Shown here in pieces: positions 6,538 to 12,900 of a stretch of 16,857 bases of DNA (its first letter is position 1; each line of letters starts with the position of its first letter). The notes beneath the pieces were generated by a model that saw only the letters and a program-made list of their open reading frames with translations, had not been told where the DNA came from and made no database searches. The translations under genes and the position numbers were made by a program. Source of the stretch: Micromonospora_J zhanjiangensis. Its GTDB lineage: Bacteria > Actinomycetota > Actinomycetes > Mycobacteriales > Micromonosporaceae. The DNA is taken from contig NZ_JBHSBN010000051.1 of assembly GCF_042650605.1 (NCBI RefSeq), forward strand, positions 1-16,857, in the 5' to 3' direction.

Positions 6538-7385
6538 CAGGTTCCTTTCGGGTGTTCCGTACCGGCGGGGGTTTCCCCACCGGCGGCAGGCAGTGGGCCG
6601 GCCAGGGTGGGCGTGGTCAGCGCGGGCACCACCAGCGGTGCGCCGGTGACCGGGCAGGGCACGATCACGCAGTCGAGCCCGAACACCTCGCGAACCAGGT
6701 CCACGGTGAGGATCTCCCGTGGCGGCCCGGCCGCCAGCACGGCACCGGCCCGCATCGCGATCAGGTGATCGGCGTAGCGGGCGGCCTGGTTGAGATCGTG
6801 CAGCACGGCCACGACGGTGCGGCCCCGCTCGGCGCGCAGCCGGTGCAGCAGGTCCAGGACCTCCACCTGGTGGGCCAGGTCGAGGAAGGTCGTCGGCTCG
6901 TCCAGCAGCAGCGCCTCGGTGTCCTGGGCGAGGGTCATGGCGATCCAGACCCGTTGCCGCTGGCCGCCCGACAGGGTGTCCACCGGCCGGCCGGCGAGAT
7001 CGGTGACGTCCGCCAGCGCCATCGCCCGGTCCACCGCGGCGGCGTCGTCCGCGGACCACTGCCGCCACCAGCGCTGGTACGGCTGTCGGCCCCGACCGAC
7101 CAGATCGGCCACCGTCACCCCCTCGGGCACCAGCGGGCTCTGCGGGAGCACGCTGAGCCGGCGGGCCACCTCCCGGGTGGGCAGGTCCCGGATGGCGGCA
7201 CCGTCCAGCAGCACGGTGCCGCGGCGCGGGGTGAGCAGCCGGGCCATCGTGCGCAGCAGGGTGGACTTGCCGCAGGCGTTCGGGCCGACGATCACGGTGA
7301 ACGCGTCGGCCGGAACGTCCAGGTGCAGTCCGTCCAGTACGGTCCGCTCGTCGTAACCGGCGACCAGGTCGCGGGTGGAGAGCAT
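6537..7385 (-). CDS. Iron-siderophore ABC transporter ATP-binding protein (FepC-like)
   Basis: A 282-residue cytoplasmic ATPase that powers siderophore import. All ABC motifs are present: Walker A GPNACGKST (34-42), Q-loop Gln82 (LPQS), signature LSGGQ (138-142), Walker B LLLDE with Glu163 and H-loop His196. The LPQ...GVTVADLVGRGRQPYQ segment is typical of the FepC/FhuC group. The C-terminal tail of some 35 Pro/Ala/Gly-rich residues is longer than usual and shows no domain. I prefer the ATG at 7385, which has AGGAGG four nt upstream, over a GTG one codon earlier that would leave only one nt. It starts 70 nt after the second permease, and its stop overlaps the lipoprotein start. Confidence 0.95.
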   Translation of the reverse strand: MLSTRDLVAGYDERTVLDGLHLDVPADAFTVIVGPNACGKSTLLRTMARLLTPRRGTVLLDGAAIRDLPTREVARRLSVLPQSPLVPEGVTVADLVGRGRQPYQRWWRQWSADDAAAVDRAMALADVTDLAGRPVDTLSGGQRQRVWIAMTLAQDTEALLLDEPTTFLDLAHQVEVLDLLHRLRAERGRTVVAVLHDLNQAARYADHLIAMRAGAVLAAGPPREILTVDLVREVFGLDCVIVPCPVTGAPLVVPALTTPTLAGPLPAAGGETPAGTEHPKGT

Positions 7386-7455
7386 CACGCCTCCTCGGCG
7401 GGATCGGGGCGGGAGCGACCGGCGGCGGGACCGACGCGGGGACGGCCGGCGGCGG

Positions 7456-8607
7456 TCACGACGACCTCCGGCGACCGCGCAGCAGCAGGTACAGCAGGTA
7501 CGGTCCGCCGATCGCCGCGGTCAGCACCCCGGCCGGCAGCTGGGTGGGCGCGAACAGGCGCCGGCCGGCGAGGTCGGCCAGCACCAGCAGCAACGCGCCG
7601 AGCAGCGCGGAGCTGAGCAGCGGTGGCCGCTCGGCCCGGACCAACCGCCGGGCCACCTGCGGCGCGACCAGGGCGACGAAGTCCACCGCGCCGACCTGGG
7701 CGGTGACCATCGCCGCGGCGAGCACCCCGGTGCCGGCGAGCCCGATCCGGCGGGCCACCGGACGCAGCCCGATGCCCCGGGCGGTGTCGTCGTCCAACGC
7801 GCTGCTGTTCAGCGCCCAGCCGGCCCAGAGCAGGACGGGCAGCAGGACCAGCAGCGTGCCGGCGATCCAGCCGGCCTCCGCCCAGCCCTTGCCCGCGAGG
7901 GTGCCGATCAGCCAGATCTGCGCGCGCAACCCGTCGATCGGGTCGGCGGTGAGCATGACAACCTCGATGAGGGCCCGCAACGCGAAGGCCACGGCCACGC
8001 CGCCGAGCACGAACCGCTGGGCGGCCAGGCCGTGCCGGGCGCCCAGCAGGAGCACCAGCGCGGCGGCGACGAGGCCACCGGCCAGCGCCGCCGGTGCGAC
8101 CAGCACGGCCGCCGCGCCGCCGGTCAGGGCGACCGTCGCGGCGAGCCCGGCGCCCTGGGTGATGCCGATGACGTCGGGGCTGGCCAGGGGATTTCGGGCG
8201 ACGGCCTGGATCAGCGTGCCGGCCAGCCCGAACGCCGCGCCGGCCACCGCCGCGAGCGCCAGTCGGGGCAGCCGCAACCCCACGACGACCAGGTCGTACG
8301 GGGTGTCGGCGCCGGACAGCGCGCGCAGCACGTCGACCGGGGCGACGTACGGGGTGCCCAGCGAGAGACTGAGTGTCCCGGCGCCCACCAGCAGGACGGT
8401 CAGCACGGCGGCGACCAGCACCGGGCGACGCCGGACCTGGACGCTGACCGGCCCGAGGCGCAGCAGCGAGCGGCCGGGCACCCGGGCGCCGGCGGATGGC
8501 CGGGCGCCACCGACGGTCCGGGGACCGCCGGTCGAGGAGGCACCGCCGGTCGAGGAGGCACCGCCCGGCGAGGGAGTGCGGCCGGGCGCCGGGGACGTGG
8601 CGGTCAC
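7456..8607 (-). CDS. FecCD-family siderophore ABC permease (FepG-like, second permease)
   Basis: A 383-residue BtuC/FecCD-type permease with about nine to ten hydrophobic segments. Family landmarks are LRLPRLALAAVAGAAFGLAG, LIQAVARNPLASPDVIGITQGAG, the coupling region GIGLRPVARR and AGAVDFVALVAPQVARRL-like motifs, and the C-terminal LPAGVLTAAIGGPYLLYLLL. Conserved length is about 320-330, so the first 55 or so residues are an extra Gly/Ser/Pro-rich, low-complexity cytoplasmic tail. That tail contains a tandem repeat (TGGASS twice). The GTG at 8607 overlaps the upstream permease stop as GTGA; a later start that removes the tail is possible. It forms a heterodimeric channel with the first permease. 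Confidence 0.93.
   Translation of the reverse strand: MTATSPAPGRTPSPGGASSTGGASSTGGPRTVGGARPSAGARVPGRSLLRLGPVSVQVRRRPVLVAAVLTVLLVGAGTLSLSLGTPYVAPVDVLRALSGADTPYDLVVVGLRLPRLALAAVAGAAFGLAGTLIQAVARNPLASPDVIGITQGAGLAATVALTGGAAAVLVAPAALAGGLVAAALVLLLGARHGLAAQRFVLGGVAVAFALRALIEVVMLTADPIDGLRAQIWLIGTLAGKGWAEAGWIAGTLLVLLPVLLWAGWALNSSALDDDTARGIGLRPVARRIGLAGTGVLAAAMVTAQVGAVDFVALVAPQVARRLVRAERPPLLSSALLGALLLVLADLAGRRLFAPTQLPAGVLTAAIGGPYLLYLLLRGRRRSS
8524..8565. repeat. 18-bp tandem repeat in the permease N-terminal tail
   Basis: An 18-bp unit beginning CCGCCGGTCGAGGAGGCA is repeated head to tail about 2.3 times with no mismatch in the two full copies. The unit length is a multiple of three, so the frame of the permease gene is kept and the repeat encodes the Gly-Ala-Ser-Ser-Thr-Gly tract. 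It is likely to vary in copy number between strains by slippage. Confidence 0.8.
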
Positions 8608-9650
8608 GCTGTCACCAGCCGGGCCCGCCGGACCAGCACGGCCAGCAGCGGCGCGCCGATGACGGCGGTGACGATGCCGGCGGGTATCTCGCCCGGCGGG
8701 GCGACCAGCCGGCCGACGACGTCGGCGCCGAGCAGCAACGCCGGTCCGAGCAGCGCGCAGACCGCGAGGCTCCAGCGGTGGTCGGCCCCGACCAGCGCCC
8801 GGGCCAGGTGCGGCACCGCCAACCCGACGAAGGCGATCGGTCCGGCGGCGGCGACCGCCGCCCCGGTCAGCAGCACCGCCGCCGCGCCGCCGCCGAGCCG
8901 CACCAACCCGATCCGATGGCCGAGTCCGCGCGCCACGTCGTCGCCGAGGGCGAGCGCGTCCAGCCCGCGGGCGACGAGCGCGGCCAGCGTCAGCCCGGCG
9001 AGGACGAACGGCAGCACCTGCCCGGCGACGGACAGGTCCCGGCCGGTCAGGCCGCCGACCACCCAGAACCGGTACTCCTCGAAGGTGCGGGCGTCGATGC
9101 TGAGCAGGGCGTACACCACCGAGGCGAGACTGGCGTCCAGGGCCGCGCCGACCAGCGCGAGGGTGACCGGGCCGACGCCCTCGCGGGCGCGGGCGGCGAC
9201 CGCGAGCACCAGCACTCCGGCCAGCAGCGCCCCGCCGATGCCGAACCAGACGTAGCCGGCCAGCGTGCCGACGCCGAACACGGAGATGGCCAGCACCACG
9301 CCGAACGAGGCGCCGGCGCTGATGCCGAGGATCCGCGACTCGGCGAGCGGGTTGCGGGTGAGCGCCTGCAGGAGCAGACCGGCCACCGCGAGCGCGAGCC
9401 CGACGGCCAGGCCGAGCACGGTACGCGGCAGCCGCAGGTCGCGGACGATGGTGCTGGCGTCCCCGCCGTCCGGGGCGACGAGCGCGGCCCAGACCTGGTG
9501 CGCACCGAGCGGCCGGCTGCCGAGGGCCAGGCTGGCCAGGACGGTCCCGACCAGCACCAGGGCCGCCGCGGCGGTGACCGCGACCCGACGGCCGTCGCGG
9601 GCGCCGACGCGCGGGCCGGTGGGGGCCGACCGGGTGAGGGGGATGGTCAC
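8604..9650 (-). CDS. FecCD-family siderophore ABC permease (FepD-like, first permease)
   Basis: A 348-residue permease and first gene of the iron operon. The GTG at 9650 has GGAG five nt upstream. FecCD landmarks include VRDLRLPRTVLGLAVGLALAVAG, LLLQALTRNPLAESRILGISAGAS, the ALGDDVARGLGHR coupling segment, GPIAFVGLAVPHLARALVG and PAGIVTAVIGAPLLAVLV at the C-terminus. About nine to ten membrane segments are expected. Together with the overlapping second permease it would form the siderophore translocation pore, energised by the ATPase further down the operon. The iron box sits 22 nt upstream of its start codon, so iron repression is expected for all four genes. Confidence 0.94.
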   Translation of the reverse strand: MTIPLTRSAPTGPRVGARDGRRVAVTAAAALVLVGTVLASLALGSRPLGAHQVWAALVAPDGGDASTIVRDLRLPRTVLGLAVGLALAVAGLLLQALTRNPLAESRILGISAGASFGVVLAISVFGVGTLAGYVWFGIGGALLAGVLVLAVAARAREGVGPVTLALVGAALDASLASVVYALLSIDARTFEEYRFWVVGGLTGRDLSVAGQVLPFVLAGLTLAALVARGLDALALGDDVARGLGHRIGLVRLGGGAAAVLLTGAAVAAAGPIAFVGLAVPHLARALVGADHRWSLAVCALLGPALLLGADVVGRLVAPPGEIPAGIVTAVIGAPLLAVLVRRARLVTA

Positions 9651-9671
9651 GGAACTCCGTACGGTGCGTGG

Positions 9672-9690
9672 TTAGGTTCGCCTAACCTTA
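9672..9690 (-). promoter_or_regulatory. Iron box (IdeR/DmdR/DtxR-type operator)
   Basis: TTAGGTTCGCCTAACCTTA agrees with the 19-bp actinobacterial iron box TTAGGTTAGGCTAACCTAA at 16 of 19 positions and keeps the dyad TTAGGTT...CTAACCT. It lies 22 nt upstream of the first siderophore permease gene. On the minus strand a TAAGGT -10-like hexamer overlaps its upstream edge, so Fe-bound repressor would block polymerase. A further half-site CCTAACC is at 9710-9716. The link to iron is established for this motif; binding here is inferred. Confidence 0.88.
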
Positions 9691-9761
9691 GCGACGGTCA
9701 CGCCCGGGGCCTAACCAGCGATCGTCGATCGAATGGGGCCGTGGCCGGACAGCTAAAAACT

Positions 9762-9780
9762 TTTGTAGGGTTCCTACAAA
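9762..9780 (+). promoter_or_regulatory. Perfect inverted repeat, candidate operator of the carboxylase gene
   Basis: TTTGTAGG-GTT-CCTACAAA is a perfect dyad with 8-bp arms and a 3-bp spacer, AT-rich against the local background. It lies 127 nt upstream of the carboxylase start and about 110 nt from the divergent iron operon start. A TAGGGT hexamer (9766-9771) inside it resembles an actinobacterial -10 box. The form is that of a dimeric repressor site. I do not recognise the regulator. Confidence 0.5.
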
Positions 9781-9906
9781 CCCCACCGTTGAGGCTTCGG
9801 CGGTTACGACATGGCGCGACCCGCTGACAGGCGGAAAGGTGATCACAGCCGGGGAGGACTACCGTCTGCGGCACACACCTCGTGGACTACCGAAGGGGCC
9901 GGTCAC

Positions 9907-12900
9907 GTGTTCACCCGCGTCGCCATCGTCAACCGTGGTGAGGCCGCCATGCGGCTCATCCACGCGGTCCGGGAACTGGCCGCGGAGACCGGCACCCGGA
10001 TCGAGACCGTCGCACTGCACACCGACGTCGACCGGACCGCGACGTTCGTCCGGGAGGCCGACGTCGCGTACGATCTCGGGCCGGCGTCCACCCGTCCGTA
10101 CCTCAACCACGCCGTGCTGGAGCGGGCGCTGGTGGAGACCGGCGCCGACGCCGCCTGGGTCGGCTGGGGCTTCGTCGCGGAGGACCCGGCGTTCGCGGAG
10201 CTGTGCGAGAAGGTCGGCGTCACCTTCGTCGGACCGGACGCGGAAGCCATGCGCAAGCTCGGCGACAAGATCGGCGCGAAGCTGATCGCCGAGGAGGTCG
10301 GCGTGCCGGTCGCGCCGTGGAGCCGCGGGCCGGTCGGAAGCCTGGACGCCGCCGTGGCCGCGGCGAACCGGATCGGCTACCCGCTGATGCTCAAGGCCAC
10401 CGCGGGCGGCGGCGGGCGCGGCATCCGGGTGGTCCGCAGCGACGCCGAACTCGCCGACGCGTACGAGCGCACCAGCCAGGAGGCGGCCCGGGCGTTCGGC
10501 AGCGGCGTCGTGTTCCTGGAGCGCCTGGTCACCGGCGCCCGGCACGTCGAGGTCCAGGTGATCGCCGACGGCCAGGGCACCGCCTGGGCCCTGGGCGTCC
10601 GGGACTGCTCGGTGCAGCGCCGCAACCAGAAGGTCATCGAGGAGTCGGCGTCCCCGGTGCTCGGCCCGGAGCAGGTCGCCGAGCTGAAGTCGTCGGCCGA
10701 ACGGCTCGCCGTCGCGGTCGGCTACCGGGGCGCGGCGACCGTGGAGTTCCTCTACCACCCGGGCGAGCGGCTGTTCGCCTTCCTGGAGGTCAACACCCGG
10801 CTGCAGGTCGAGCACCCGATCACCGAGGCGACCACCGGGTTCGACCTGGTCAAGGCACAGCTGCACGTCGCCGCGGGCGGGCGCCTGCAGGGCACGCCGC
10901 CGGTGGAGCGCGGGCACGCCATCGAGGCCCGGCTGAACGCCGAGGACCCGGACCGGGACTTCGCACCCTCGCCGGGCCGGATCACCCGGCTGGACCTGCC
11001 CGCCGGACCGGGCATCCGGGTGGACACCGGCGTCAGCGAGGGCGACACCATCCCCGCCGACTTCGACTCGATGATCGCCAAGATCATCGCGTACGGCCGG
11101 GACCGGGACGAGGCACTCGGCCGGCTGCGCCGGGCGATGGCGGACACCACCGTCGTCATCGAGGGCGGCGCGACGAACAAGAGCTTCGTGCTCGACCTGC
11201 TCGACCAGCCCGAGGTGATCGACGCGAGTGCGGACACCGGCTGGATCGACCGGGTACGCGCCGAGGGCCGGCTCGTCGCGCACCGGCACTCCGCGGTCGC
11301 GCTCGCGGCCGCCGCCATCGAGGCGTACGAGGAGGAAGAGCGCGCCGAGCGACAGCGGCTGCTGTCGACGGCGGCCGGCGGGCGCCCGCAGGTGCAGCAC
11401 CGCAGCGGCCGACCGCTGGACCTCAAACTGCGCGGCGTCGGCTACCGGATGCGGGTGGCCCGGGTCGGCGCGCACCGGTTCCGGGTCGGCATCGAGGTCG
11501 GCGAGGAGGTCCGCACCGCCGACGTCGAACTCGACCGGTTCGACCGGCACACCGGGCAGATCGCGGTCAACGGGGTCCGGTACCGCCTGCTCACCGGAAC
11601 CCACGGACCGGTGCACCTGGTCGAGGTGGACGGCGTGACCCACCGGGTCAGCCGCGACGAGGGCGGCGTCGTCCGCTCCCCCATGCCCGCGCTGGTGGTC
11701 GCCACCCCGGTGCCGGTCGGCGCCGAGGTCGAGGCGGGTGCTCCGGTGCTGGTGCTGGAGGCGATGAAGATGGAGACGGTGCTGCGGGCGCCGTTCCGGG
11801 CCCGGCTGAAGGAAACCGCCGTCTCGGTGGGCAGCCAGGTGGAAGCGGGCGCACCGTTGCTGCGGCTGGAGCCGTTGGTCGACGGGGACGCCGCGGCCAC
11901 CGCCGGCCCGACCGGCCCGACCGTCGAGCTGGAGTTGCCGGCCGCGCCGGTGGACGTACCGGGGCGCGAGCGCACCGCGCGCGGCCAGGACGGTCTGCGC
12001 GGGCTGCTGCTGGGCTTCGACGTGGATCCGCACGACGAGCGTCGGGTGCTCGACGACTACCTCGACGCCCGACGGGCCGTTGCGCGGGACGGTCACCGGC
12101 AGTTGGCCGAGGAGATCGACCTGTGCAACGTGTTCACCGATCTCGCCGAACTCAGCCGCAACCGGCCGACGGGTGAGGACGGCGCCGGCAGCCGCCTGCA
12201 CAGCGCCCGGGAGTACTTCCACACGTACCTGCAGAGCCTCGACGTCGAGCGGGCCGGGCTGCCCGAGGCGTTCCGGGCCCGGCTCGCCAAGGTCCTCGAG
12301 CACTACGGCGTGACCGACCTGGAGCGCTCCCCCGAGCTCGAGGCCGCGGTGTTCCGGATCTTCCTCGCCCAGCAGCGCGGGGCCGCCGACGCCACGGTGA
12401 TCGCGACGCTGCTGCGCGCCTGGTTGCGGGAGTCCCCGCCGCAGGATTCGCTGCGCGAGCCCGCCGGTCTCGCCCTGGAACGGCTGGTGGCGGCGACCCA
12501 GGTCCGCTTCCCGGCGATCGCCGACCTCGCCCGCGGCGTGGTGTTCGCCTGGTTCGCGCAGCCGCTGCTGCGCCGCAACCGGGCCCGCGTCTACGCCCGG
12601 GTCCGGGAACACCTGCGCCACCTGGACGCCCACCCGGACGCGCCCGACCGCGCCGAACGGATCGCCGAGATGGTCCGCAGCACCGAGCCGCTGGTCCGGC
12701 TGCTCGGCCAGCGGCTCGTCCGCGACCACCTGGACAACGCGGTCATGCTGGAGGTGCTGACCCGCCGCTACTACGGCAACAAGGCGCTCACCGCCGTACG
12801 GACCCGGACGGTCGCGGGCTGCGCGTTCGTGGTCGCCGAGCGGGCGGACTCCAGCGTGGTCTCCGCCGGGGTGCGCTTCGAGGCGCTGGGTGACGCGCTG

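Noticed and set aside
4267..6768. An 833-codon plus-strand frame across the enolase-type, regulator and lipoprotein genes
   Set aside because: It spans genes on both strands and has shadow composition with no recognisable domain.
7375..9255. A 626-codon plus-strand frame opposite the siderophore permeases
   Set aside because: It is Gln/Arg/Gly-rich shadow text of the FecCD genes, which carry clear family motifs on the minus strand.
9811..9906. A 32-residue N-terminal extension of the carboxylase from the ATG at 9811
   Set aside because: There is no Shine-Dalgarno before that ATG and the extension is low-complexity. The GTG at 9907 has one and begins exactly where biotin carboxylase domains begin.
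9651..9906. A small gene or riboswitch in the iron operon/carboxylase intergenic region
   Set aside because: No open frame with start context and no recognised riboswitch core was seen. The notable structures there are the iron box, its half-site and the 9762-9780 dyad.
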